From Typha latifolia (lineage: Eukaryota; Streptophyta; Magnoliopsida; Poales; Typhaceae): a stretch of DNA of 64,000 nt. The translations under genes were made by a program, and so were the position numbers. The notes beneath the pieces were generated by a model. That model was not told the origin of the DNA. It made no database searches and saw only the letters and a list, made by a program, of their open reading frames with translations. Each line of letters begins with the position of its first letter. Position 1 is the first letter of the stretch. This document shows, piece by piece, positions 10,163 to 20,056 of the stretch. The stretch lies in contig CM034100.1 in NCBI GenBank assembly GCA_019914945.1, positions 9,311,096-9,375,095 of the forward strand. The letters are read 5' to 3'.

Positions 10163-11044
10163 ATTCACCACGCTTCCGCAAACTTGTCCTCAAGGTTTGA
10201 AATTTGGGAAGCGATCTTTGAACTCTGACTCAAGCTCCTCCATGGTATGATCTTCTGCATTGGTTCCCCACATATCTGAAAATAGAGGAAATGTTGGTGC
10301 TGAAAAAGAGGCAAGCCCACTTGTGTCCGGTTGGCGCGAAAGGGCATCGATTGCCCGATTCTTGATCCCCTTTTTGTAGACTAATTCGTAGTCATACCCA
10401 AGGAGTTTCGTGACCCACCATTGTTGGGCTGGGGTGTGCACACGTTGCTCCATGAAGTAGGGTAAGCTACGCTAGTCCGTGCGGATAGTAAACCATTGGC
10501 CAATCAAGTAGGGTCGCCATTTGGTGATGGCGTGTAGAATCACTAGCATTTCGTGCTCATAGGTGGATAGCTGTCGCGACTGAATTGACAATGCTTTACT
10601 CATATATGCCATGGGTCTGCTCTCTTGCATCAAAACTACTCCAATGCCCTCACCCGAAGCGTCGCATTCCACCACAAAGGTTTTGCCGAAATCCGTTAGT
10701 GCTAGAACCAAAGTAGTAGACATAGCTGTCTTCAAGGCTTAGAAGGCCTCCATCGCTTTGCCCGTCCATTGAAACCCACCTTTTCTGAGTAAGGAGGTTA
10801 GCGAGGCGACAATTTTGTCGTAGTTGGCAACGAATCGCCAGTAGAACCTCGCCAAGCCAAGAAATCCCCTCAATTCTTGTTGATTATTTGGAATCGGCCA
10901 ATCCACCATATTCTTGATCTTGCTTGGATCGGCTTCCACTCCTCTTGCTGAGATTATATACCCCAATTACTCCACTCGTGACTCTCCCCAAAGACACTTG
11001 CTCATCTTGACTTTTAACTGGTTTTGTCGCAAGATTTTTAATAC
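10163..11044 (-). pseudogene. pol: B-family RNase H and RT C-part
   Basis: After a polypurine tract (about 10,163-10,195), 10,190-10,453 encodes the end of RNase H and the linker (TPAQQWWVTKLLGYDYELVY, AIDALSRQ). 10,472-10,735 encodes the RNase H core (VVECDASGEGIGVVLMQ). 10,739-10,966 encodes the end of RT (GYIISARGVEADPSKI, RGFLGLARFYWRF). Integrase should lie between RNase H and the polypurine tract but is absent, so this copy has a large 3' deletion. Two stops separate the three blocks. Near 11,044 it switches to A-family integrase sequence. Confidence 0.75.
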
Positions 11045-11716
11045 CTCCCGTACATGCCGCACATCCCGCTTCAATCCTGGCCACGTTCAACTCTGAGATA
11101 TCCTCCTATAAGTCCTCAAGACACCCTCATGACCATCCTCTAGAGTTTGATGGAAGTGCTCTGATAATTTTTGCCACAATCTATCATTTGTGGGCACCCA
11201 AATGCATCAACGATCCAGCAGCAAACTACCTTGATTCTCCAACTTTGGATGGCGCTTCGGATCATCCAACATCTCCTGTAATAATCTCAAAATATCTGGG
11301 TCAGATGTACATGCATACCCAGATCATCAAGAAAAAAAAAGTGGGAGAAGAATAGGCTGCAAGCTCGGTGGTATCGGGTTGGCGAGATAGTGGATCCGCC
11401 ACTCTATTTTTCGTTTCTTTCTTGTATTGAATTTCATAATCGTACCCCAGCAATTTTGTGACCCATCTCTGCTTTGCCAGAGTGTGAATACACTATCCCA
11501 TAAAGTATGGAAGGCTCATTTGATCGGTTCGGATAATGAATCACCTACCGATCAAATAAGACCTCCACTTTGTCACTGCATACAGAATTGCCAACATCTC
11601 TCTCGCGTAAGTCGATAATTGCTGAGATTTTTGTGATAAAGCTTTGCTAAGAAAGCCAATGGGACATCGTCCTTGCATTACTACAGCTCCTATGCCAACT
11701 CCTGACGCATCACATT
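11045..11716 (-). pseudogene. pol: A-family integrase N-part and RNase H, split by Sirevirus 1
   Basis: 11,045-11,340 matches the integrase N-terminal region of other A copies. 11,340-11,716 matches RNase H on the minus strand, with frameshifts. It breaks inside the codons for the ECDAS motif exactly where the Sirevirus LTR begins. The same reading resumes at 20,984 (compare 7,480-7,500, uninterrupted). Confidence 0.75.
11712..11716. other. TSD of Sirevirus copy 1 (left)
   Basis: ACATT directly precedes the LTR. Its partner after the 3' LTR at 20,979-20,983 is ATATT, one transition apart. Confidence 0.75.
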
Positions 11717-11857
11717 TGTTAGGTTTTTATTTGTTGGCAATTGTGTACAAAATATTCTAAGTGTATTTTTTCATGTATATGAGCTTTACACAAGTCTAGA
11801 ATATCTCTGGTTTGAAGAATTGCAAGATTATTGGAGAAAAGCCGTTGAGTTCACACC

Positions 11858-12110
11858 GCGTTCACAAACGCGTTCGAACGCAGAATCTGCGTTCACACAG
11901 ACAAAGAGTCGCGTTCACAAACGCGTTCAAACGCGGGTACTGCGTTCACACAGATAGAGAGCCGCGTTCACAAACGCGTTCGAACGTGGATACTACGTTC
12001 ACACAGACAAAGAGCTGTGTTCACAAACACGTTCGAACGCGGGTACTGCGTTCACACAGACCGAGAGCTGCGTTCACAAACGCGTTCGAACGCAACCTGA
12101 AGAATTCAAG
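11858..12110 (+). repeat. 53-bp tandem repeat in Sirevirus LTR, 5 units
   Basis: TTCACAAAC starts at 11,861, 11,914, 11,967, 12,020 and 12,073, giving an exact 53-bp period. Each unit carries a TTCACAAACGCGTTCGAACG-like core and TGCGTTCACACAGA. Arginine-rich open frames across this array are artefacts of the repeat. Confidence 0.9.
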
Positions 12111-12269
12111 CTGTCGCGTTCGAAAGCACTCGGGCCCGTTCGAACGCACCTGAGATCAAGTCGTGTCGTTCGAATGCACCCGGGCCGCGTTCGAACGCAG
12201 CAATGAAGTTTGATAAAATTGGACTTTCGTGAGTACGAATAAGACTTGGATTTGGCTCTATCTTGGAGA

Positions 12270-12280
12270 TCATATATAAG
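12270..12280 (+). promoter_or_regulatory. TATA-like box of Sirevirus LTR
   Basis: CATATATAAGG lies about 75 bp after the last palindrome and is conserved in the other Sirevirus LTRs (near 20,507 and 22,238, and as the complement near 51,830 and 60,793). It is the best candidate for the LTR's transcription start region. Confidence 0.6.
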
Positions 12281-12744
12281 GATTGTGATGCCCTATCTCT
12301 AGGGTGGTTGAAGAAGTATTATTGAAGGAGATTTCTTGAGGCTAAATCGGTTCTTCAACTAACAAGGTTCCACTTATCATTAAAAAGTTAATCTTTCGTC
12401 TTAAGGGTTATCTAGACGAAAGATCAATCTCGAGGGTTACTGAGGTTGGACTTCAATCACGAGAAGGAGTGAATCATGGGTTCTAGCGAGCGAGACTGAG
12501 AAGAACAAAGTCGTTTGGATCAATGGTTGTTTTATGAGTCAGTCTTGTAACTGCTACTATTCTAGTGATTGGTTTTGATCCGAGTTTGGATCTGTGGTTT
12601 TTTCCCGTTTGGGTTTTGCCACGTTAAAATCTTGGCGTTCATCTCTACTTTCGTTCTTAATATTTCTACGGACTTTTACTTAAGCGAACGAGTAATATCA
12701 TTGCCTAGTATTTAGATACATACTTGTGTCTAGGGGTTTTCAAT

Positions 12745-12756
12745 TGGTATCAGAGC
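12745..12756 (+). other. primer binding site, initiator tRNA-Met
   Basis: TGGTATCAGAGC lies 2 bp after the LTR end, the standard complement of the plant initiator methionine tRNA 3' end. Confidence 0.9.
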
Positions 12757-12791
12757 AGGTTCTCTCACCCTTTAAGAGAGATCAAATAGGC

Positions 12792-14615
12792 ATGGATTTT
12801 CATAGAGATGGACTATCATCTATTAGACCTCCTATCCTAGATGGATCAAATTATGGATATTGGAAAGCTAGGATGAGAGCTTACTTGAAGTCTATAGATG
12901 AACGAGTGTGGTTTGCCATTGTGAACGGTTAGAGTCCACCAATGTACATGGTGGATGATAAACTTGCTGATAAACCAATAGAGTCATGGGATAGGTCAGA
13001 CTATGAAAAAGTTGGATGGAATAGCAAGGCAATAAATACAATTTTTAGTTGTGTTTCCTCGGAAGAATTTCGAAGAATTTCTACTTGTGAGATAACAAAA
13101 AAAGCTTGGACGATCTTAGAAACTACTCACGAAGGAACTATGGCTGTAATACTTTCTAAACTTTAGAGGTTGACTACTAGTTTTGAAACTCTACGTATGG
13201 AGGAGAATGAGACATTTGATGAGTTTTATGCAAAGTTGAGTGATATAGTCAACTCCAATTTCAACCTAGGAGAGAAAATTCCTGAAAATAGAATTGTCCG
13301 TAAGATCCTTAGGTCTCTTCCAAAAAGGTTTCAGGCGAAAGTTACAGCTATTAAGGAAAGTAAGGACATCGATTCTATGAAAGTTGAACAATTGGTAGGA
13401 AATCTACAAACATTTGAGTCCAGTCTTTCAAAACCGAGGGAGTCCAAAGGGATTGCTCTATCCATAGTTGAAGAAATTATAGAGGAGTCTGATGATGAAG
13501 GTGATTTAGATGTTGAGATGTTGGCTATGTTCGTCAAAAAGTTTAATAAATTCTTTCGAAAGCCAAACAAGTTGAATGCTGAAAAACTTGAGAAAAGCAA
13601 AGCCTTTGTGAAAAAGAAGAATACTGCGAGTTCAAATATAGGTGTGAGCAACAACATTGTCAAATAGAAAAATAAGAATTCTGAGAATAAAGTTCGATGT
13701 TTTGAATGTTCTGGTTTTGGACACATAGCACAAGAATGCCCTAATCACCTTAAGAAGAAGGGTAAAGCTATGAAAGTTACTTGGGATGACTCAGATGAAT
13801 CTAATGATGATTCTAGAAAAGACGAAGAAAACTTTGTTGTTTTTGCCTCTTCTCTACTTAATATCGATTCTGTTGTTGATACTGATAGTACAGATGATTA
13901 TGATATGTTACCGGCTGAGGAAGATGAATCTGAAATTCAAAAGGCATATAATGACCTGTACCTGGAGTCGTTTAAACTCAAGAAAAGCAATCTTAGACTA
14001 CTTCAATGACTTAAGGTAATCGAACTAGAAAGAATTCAATTTGGGGAGAAGTACAAATTGGAACTTGAACGTGTCAAAGACCTTTCTGGACAACTTGACA
14101 ATGCAAAAAATAAAATGAAGGCTGATGAAATTGAACTAGAGCGACTGAATAAGGAAGTGACATTTCTAAAAGGGAAGAACAAACTAGACGAGATTCTAAA
14201 GGCTCAGATCTCTGGAAAAGACAGGTATGGTGTTGGATACACTAGTAATTCAAATAATAATAAAATCGTCTTCGTTTCTGCAGATATACAAAAGGAAGAA
14301 TATCTGAAGTCATCAACCGCATTTACAAAGAAATCCTGGATGAATGCTTCTAAACTGAAGGTAAATCTATAAACTGGTGAATCGTCAACGGCACCAAAGG
14401 TAAACTTTAGTCACACTCCTCGACAAAAGGTGAGTAGAAAAGGGTTTGTTCCGACATGCTATCATTGCGGCATTCTAAGGCATATTCGACCTCATTGCAA
14501 ATTTTTGCAAAAACCTAGAACTACTTTCATTTATGGGATGAAAACAAAGGCCATATGAATCAAGAAAAGTGATTTAAAATGTTATGTTGTGCATACAGCC
14601 TTGAAAGCTTTAAAG
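12792..14615 (+). pseudogene. gag: Sirevirus 1 gag
   Basis: The start ATG at 12,792 is followed by a Ty1/copia-type Gag domain (DGSNYGYWKARMRAYLKS, then 13,170-13,667 with LRMEENETFDEFYAKLSD). A first CCHC zinc knuckle follows near 13,698 (CFECSGFGHIAQEC), then a charged coiled-coil-like stretch (14,058-14,190) and a second knuckle near 14,459 (CYHCGILRHIRPHC). In the second knuckle a Gly found in copy 2 is Arg. Gag packages RNA and forms the particle. Stops lie at 12,930, 13,164, 13,665, 14,007, 14,370 and 14,557. All are single transitions compared with copy 2, which keeps Trp, Gln or Arg there. Confidence 0.85.
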
Positions 14616-15660
14616 TCTAATTTGTGGTATCTAGACAGTGGTTGTTCAAGACATGTCAGGTGACAAGTCATTATTTTCTAATCTTGAAAAACATGAAGGG
14701 GGAGTTGTGACATTCGGAGATAGTAATTCATCTAAGGTAATAAGTAAAGGAAATGTCAAAAAGAGTGCGCGGTTCGTGTCAAATTGGAAAACAAATTCGG
14801 ATCTCACACAAGAAGGTAAATGCAGCTTCCACTGACCGTGTGCTTCAATTAGTTCACATGGATTTGATAGGTCCAACAAAAAGGGAAAGTCTCGGAGGTA
14901 AACGCTATATATTCTTAATGGTCGATGATTAACCCAGATATACCTGGGTTGAATTTCTACGTGAGAAGTCTGAAACCTTTGAAGTTTTTAAATCACTATG
15001 CTTAAAATTGCAGAATGAAAAATCTACAACCCTAGTTAGGATTCGTTCTGATCATGGTAGAGAATTTGAAAATGAAATTTTTTTTATATTTTGCAATTCT
15101 CTTGGTATTCAACATGAGTTTTCAACTCCTATAACTCCACAATAGAACGGGATTGTTGAAAGAAAGAACCGAGTTGTGCAGAAAATGGCTAGGGTTATGC
15201 TTCACGCTAAAAAGGTTACTCAAAGGTTTTGGGCGGAGGCGGTCAATACAGCGGTACATGTGATAAATCGTGTTTATCTAAGACCAGGTACAAAAATGAC
15301 TGCTTATGAAATCTGGAAAGGTAAGAAACCTAGTGTTAAATATTTTTGAGGTTTTGGTAGTAAATGTAATATCTTGCGTAATCAAGAATATTTGACTAAA
15401 TTTGACACTAGAAATAGCGAAGGCATCTTCTTGGGGTATTTGAATAATAGTAGAGCCTACAGAGTATTTAATCTTGACACTTCTACTGTTATGGAATCTG
15501 CTAATGTTATGATAGATAAATCCACGACTTATTTAACTGAAGCTACTGCTATTTCTGTTTCTGCAGATACATATGACGAAGAAATAGAAAAGAAGCTTGA
15601 TCTGGAAATTGAGAATTAGGACAAGGACAAAGTTGAAATGAACAAAGATGACTGCAATGT
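14616..15660 (+). pseudogene. pol: Sirevirus 1 protease and integrase
   Basis: The protease active site is visible at about 14,623 (LWYLDSGCSRH), then a 2-bp loss compared with copy 2 shifts the frame. At about 14,757 some 370 bp present in copy 2 are missing: the end of protease and most of the GAG-pre-integrase zinc region. The integrase core follows: HMDLIGPT, IRSDHGREFEN and GIVERKNR, the three acidic residues of the DDE triad. Then comes FWAEAVNTAVHVINR. Stops lie near 14,930, 15,144, 15,348 and 15,617. The frame is dead but alignable to copy 2 throughout. Confidence 0.85.
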
Positions 15661-17304
15661 ACCAGAGTGAAATCAAATCATCCACTTTCACAAGTGATCG
15701 GAGACGTGAATGAACCAATTAAGATAAGACGACAAATCCAAAGTGAGATATCATTTACTTGTTATACATCTTCTTTTGAACCTAAAAATGTGAAGGAAGC
15801 ATTGTTAGACGATTCTTGGGTTAATTATATGCATGAGGAATTAGAGTAATTTTCTAGGAATGATGTTTGGTATTTAGTTCCTAAACCTAAGAATGTGAAC
15901 GTCATTGGAACAAAATGGATTTACAAGAATAAAAGTGATGAACATGGCAATATAGTTTGAAATAAAGCTAGACTCGTAGCATAGGGATATACTCAGGTTG
16001 AGGGTATAGATTTTGATGAGACATTTGCTCATGTTGCTAGATTAGAATCTATTTGTATACTGCTTGCTATTGCTTGTCACTTAAAATTTAAATTGTTTCA
16101 AATGGATGTTAAAAGTGCTTTCTTGAATGGTACTCTGAATGAAGATGTTTATGTGGAACAACTGAAAGGGTTCGTAGATCAAAAAATTTCTTCTCATGTG
16201 TTTCAACTGAAAAAGGGCCTCTACGGGCTAAAACAAGCTCCAAGAGCTTGGTATGAGAAGTTGACCACTTTTTTAGTGGATGCGGGGTTCACTCGAGGGG
16301 GAGTGGACAAGACGTTGTTCATTAGACGATCGAACAAGAGTTTAGTTGTGGCACAAATATATGTGGATGACATTGTCTTCGGGGCAACGAGTCAATCATT
16401 AGCTAAGGAGTTTGTAAATCTTATGCATAGTCATTTTGAGATGAGCATGATGGGTGAGTTAAAATTCTTTTTGGGACTTCAAATTACTTAATTGGAAAGA
16501 GAGATATTTATCGCTCAAACCAAGTATGCTAAGGATCTTGTGACTAAATTCGGTTTAGAAAATGCAAAACATGCTAGAACTCCTATGAGTACAACTACCA
16601 AACTAGGTAAGGATATTTCAGGAAAAAGTGTTCATCAGACACTGTATAGAAGAATGATTGGTAGTCTTTTGTACTTAACTGCTAGTAGACCAGACATTGC
16701 ATTTAGTGTCGGTGTGTGTGCTAGGTTTCAGTCTGAACCTAAGGAGACACATTTGTTTGCTGTGAAACATATTATAAAATATGTCTGTGGCACAGTTGAC
16801 TTAGGTATCTGGTTTACGTATGACTCGGGAGCTATCATATCTGGATACATGGATTCTGATTGGGCAAGTTCATGTGATGATAGAAAAAGTACCTCAGGTG
16901 GATGTTTATATATTGGAAACAATTTGGTTGCTTGGCATAGTAAGAAACAAAATTCGATATCTTTATCTACTGTGGAGGCCGAGTACATTGTAGTTGGAAG
17001 TTGTTGTTCTCAATTACTATGGATGAAACAGATGGTCAAAGATTACGGCATTGAACAAGATACTATGGTGCTTTATTGTGACAACATGAGTGCTATTAAT
17101 ATATCGAAAAATCCTGTTCAACACTCGCGTACAAAACATATTGATATCCGACATCATTTTATATGCGAGTTAGTTGAAGACAAAACAATAGCACTAGAAC
17201 ATGTTGAGACGGAGAAACAGTTGGGTGATCTATTTACAAAACCTTTGGATTTACAGAGATTTGAGTATCTTCGTACTTCTTTAGCGATTTGTGCTTTGGA
17301 TTGA
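15661..17304 (+). pseudogene. pol: Sirevirus 1 reverse transcriptase and RNase H
   Basis: The RT starts with [12 protein letters not shown]. It shows [35 protein letters not shown] and the catalytic YVDDIVFG near 16,363. RNase H is open from 16,492 to the pol stop at 17,302: [34 protein letters not shown] and KHIDIRHHF, with the expected acidic residues. The stops at 15,847, 15,958, 15,982 and 16,489 are C-to-T changes of Gln or Arg codons. RNase H is thus intact as a domain here, whereas copy 2 has lost its first acidic residue. Confidence 0.9.
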
Positions 17305-18302
17305 TTTTTTTTGTTTTGGTTTGCGTGTTTCATTTTTTACTATTTTCTTTTCATTTTTTTTAGGTTTTCTTTACTCTGAACTTTTCTTTGGTTTTAGTTT
17401 CAGATTTGTTAAGAGTTTTTGTCATAATAAAAAAATTTTGATGCACTCCTAGATTCTATAATATACTCTTCACATATAAATATAATTTTTTTCTCTTGAT
17501 TATGAGTTATGATAGTCAATTTTGTCATCTTGTAGTATATTGTATCATTTTTTATTTGCTCACTCTCTCGACTTTTATGATAATTAAACTAAATTTAATG
17601 CACTCATAACGTGTGTATATTCTTGAGTGAGCATGACATCATTAAATTCTTTTTTAAATAGCTCACTATTGACGTTGATTTGCACAGTTTGACCTCATGC
17701 TTAGTCATCTCAAATGTGTTCATAAAAGATCAATGAAAAGGGCTACAATGATTTTATGTGAAAGCTATCTTGTTTAGAGTCTAGTTTGACTCACTACATT
17801 GCTTGCAAATTAAATAAATTTTTTTGATGTTTGTGAATATCTTCTTGCACATTGTTTGATATGTACTACAAGAAAAGGGCTACCTACTCATGTGTGAAAG
17901 CCATCATTGCACCTATATGGTTTATGTATAAAAAAATAATACAGGAAAACTTCTTGTTCGGTTATGGAGAATAAGTCAAAAAGTGTAAATTTAAATACTA
18001 AGTCGGTTTGACTACTGTGTTGTATCATTGTTTAAATAGGAAAGTTTATTTAAGAAGAATGTTTCATGTTATCTATGCTCACCTTGCATATGTATATTGT
18101 TATGATTAATCAAGATTAATTTAATTTTGAGTGATGCATTAGAATTGATTATAATATGCTTTTGATGATTTGATTGATTTGTGTATGACTTATTTCATTC
18201 GATTGTCATATTCTATGTCTTTAATCTATTTTGAAATTTTAGAGGTGCATCTCCAAAAAGATTTTTTGATTTTTTCTTAGATTTTTTACTTAAAAAAAAA
18301 GG
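17305..18302 (+). other. Sirevirus spacer between pol and third ORF
   Basis: AT-rich, with no coding frame. Copy 2 conserves it at about 54,400-55,427. Two similar blocks with AAAAGGGCTAC and GTGAAAGC lie about 135 bp apart (17,738 and 17,875). I see no further structure. Confidence 0.6.
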
Positions 18303-18401
18303 GCGTTCGAACGCAAATTTTTGAGTTCGAACGCGGTGACTGGCGCATTCGAACGCGCAGACTGGTGCGTTCGAATGCACTCGAGGATTTTTTTATATAT
18401 T
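18303..18401 (+). promoter_or_regulatory. internal palindrome cluster and TATA-like box
   Basis: A perfect GCGTTCGAACGC at 18,303-18,314 and three degenerate copies (to 18,378) lie just before TTTTATATATTGC at 18,391. This copies in miniature the palindrome-then-TATA layout of the LTRs. A pyrimidine-rich leader follows (18,425-18,560). Copy 2 has the same cluster at 54,318-54,397. Confidence 0.5.
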
Positions 18402-18591
18402 GCATCCGAACCCAAGGGTTTTCATCTTCCATCTTCCAAACCCTAGAAACCCTTCATTTTCTCTCTCTCAAATCTTCAAGATCTTGGTATTTTTCATCAA
18501 ATTTCTCACCATAAACACTTTTAAAGGGTAGTTCTCCTTCGGATCTAGCATCTCTCGGCCAAATTTCTTAGTTTTTCTTCACTTTTGTGAG

Positions 18592-18854
18592 GTATGATCA
18601 TCCATCAATTTTCCTATTTTTTAGTCAATTAAGTCTCTTGATCTTGATTGATTTCGTGCGTTTTCGAGTTTTGATCATGTTAAAGTTACTATCTTGATGT
18701 TTCTTGTGTGATTGAACATGATATCTTAGCATTTTCAAGTGGATGATGGATTTCATTTAAGGCCTTCATGGTTTCTTGAATTTTTTTTATTTCTTGCTAT
18801 CTTTTTGTTTGCTTTGGGCATGTATTGAATCTTGCATCTTGTTTCTTTCTCAAG
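18592..18854 (+). other. possible 5'-leader intron of third ORF
   Basis: A donor-like AG|GTATGA at 18,592 and an acceptor-like TTCTTTCTCAAG ending at 18,854 lie 2 bp before the ORF start ATG at 18,856. The stretch between is T-rich. Both sites are conserved in copy 2 (donor near 54,117, acceptor near 53,853). This is a prediction from motifs only. Confidence 0.35.
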
Positions 18855-18855
18855 A

Positions 18856-19698
18856 ATGCCTAGAAAAGCTGTAGTTTCCAAGAAACCTAGGTCACCTTCG
18901 TCACCAACTTCGGCTCCAAAGTTTTCTACTTCAATGGCTGTAGGGCGATACAAACATAATTTTGGCACCCGTCCTATTATTTGTGAACGACCTGTGATCA
19001 TTTCCAATTTTTCTTCTTTGGGGATAGAACAGATATTTACTGAGCGAGGATGGTTATCGGTGTGTCGGATGAGCGGGACTGCTTATGTGGAAGTTGTACG
19101 GGAATTTTTTTGTAATGCCACGGTTTTAGTGTAGATGTCAGTGGCTCGCATGCTTCACCTGTTTTGTCTGTACAACGTCACCCCCAAGACTCGACATTCC
19201 AGTATTAGTCTGGATCGTGCATTGCTTCTTCATGCAATGTTATCTGGAGTCCCGGTTGATTTGGCTGCGGTGATCTATGATTCGATTCTCACAGCTGCAT
19301 AGAAAGAAGCACCTCGTGAAGGGTTACCGTTTGGCATCTTTATTACAAATTTGTGCACTCAGAGTGGGGTGCATGTGGATGCTTCGGAACCTTCCCTTAC
19401 TTCGCACAAACCGTTGGATCAGATTACTCTTAAGCGGAGTCAAGCTCACGACCAGTCGTCTCCTCTCAAGCCGTCCACTTCCACCGTTGGTCGTTTATCG
19501 CACCTCGACAGTTCTGATGATATCTCTGACGGTGACACATCTCACACTAAGGGGGAGTTACCACAGTACTCTGATCGTTTCGATCAGCTTAGTACTCAAG
19601 TGTAGGATCTCCATTCGGCAGTGAATGATTTACGAGCTGAGCAAGCTCGTCAGGGGACTGTACTTGACTCTGTGTTGACGATTCTTCCAAGTTCCTAG
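18856..19698 (+). pseudogene. Sirevirus 1 third ORF, decayed
   Basis: The start ATG gives a basic Ser/Pro-rich N-terminus (MPRKAVVSKKPRSPSSP), then ERGWLSVCRMSGTAYVEVV and REFFCNATV. There a stop at 19,132 coincides with loss of about 200 bp present in copy 2. The rest is readable to a stop at 19,698: LHLFCLYNVTPKTRHSS, LPFGIFITNLCTQSGV and an acidic Ser-rich tail. The pattern resembles the plant domain catalogued as a putative plant transposon protein (Transposase_32-like), found in many plant retroelement annotations. Sireviruses are known to carry an envelope-like ORF at this place, but I see no convincing signal peptide or membrane segment. The function is unknown. Confidence 0.6.
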
Positions 19699-19711
19699 TC
19701 TTTGGCATTTA

Positions 19712-19780
19712 TGTCAAAAAGGGGGAGAGTGTCTAGGTGTCTAGGTGTCTAAGGGGAGTATGGGAATAGGGGGAGTTTAT
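19712..19780 (+). other. additional polypurine tracts
   Basis: AAAAAGGGGGAGAG (about 19,717), AAGGGGAGTATGGG (19,752) and AATAGGGGGAG (19,766) follow the third ORF. Multiple purine tracts upstream of the 3' LTR are a reported Sirevirus feature. Confidence 0.55.
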
Positions 19781-20042
19781 TAGAGTTTTTAGAGTCTTTA
19801 TAACCTTCCTTAGAACTTTGCTTGGAGTAATTGTGAACTTTGTCTGCTTAAGTACTTTTGAACTTATGCTCCATTGATAACTTGTGTTTGGATTGTTTAT
19901 TCATTTCTAGTTATTTTCACTTGATCTTGGATTGGTAAATGTTTATTTGTAGGGATTGATGTGCAAAATATTCTAGACTTGTTGATTGCTCAATTTGAAG
20001 TCTTTGTAATATCTTGTAACCTAGGTGTTTTGTCACAAATTG

Positions 20043-20056
20043 CCAAAGGGGGAGAT
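20043..20056 (+). other. Sirevirus 1 polypurine tract
   Basis: CCAAAGGGGGAGAT directly precedes the 3' LTR start TGTTAGG at 20,057. The complement of the same string precedes the LTR of copy 2 at 52,446. Confidence 0.85.

Larger units (their letters stand above)
11717..12742 (+). repeat. Sirevirus 1 5' LTR (1026 bp)
   Basis: Starts TGTTAGG and ends GGGGTTTTCA. It contains five 53-bp tandem units rich in GCGTTC/GAACGC, a cluster of near-perfect palindromes up to 12,198, a TATA-like sequence at 12,272, and a conserved inverted repeat around 12,390-12,425 (AATCTTTCGTCTTAAGGG and its complement AGACGAAAGATC). Confidence 0.9.

Noticed and set aside
11812..12153. Arginine-rich open frame over the Sirevirus LTR repeats (and similar ones at 20,025-20,387, 21,786-22,207, 52,047-52,349 and 60,854-61,309)
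   Set aside because: They translate the 53-bp tandem repeat and palindromes in both orientations. The peptides are periodic, and the frame does not extend outside the LTR.
11858..12200. CRISPR-like array from regularly spaced palindromic repeats
   Set aside because: The units are directly contiguous, the spacers are not unique, and they lie in an LTR of a plant retrotransposon.
18856..19698. Calling the Sirevirus third ORF an envelope protein
   Set aside because: The position fits the envelope-like ORF of Sireviruses, but neither copy shows a clear signal peptide, fusion segment or membrane anchor. I call it an ORF of unknown function.
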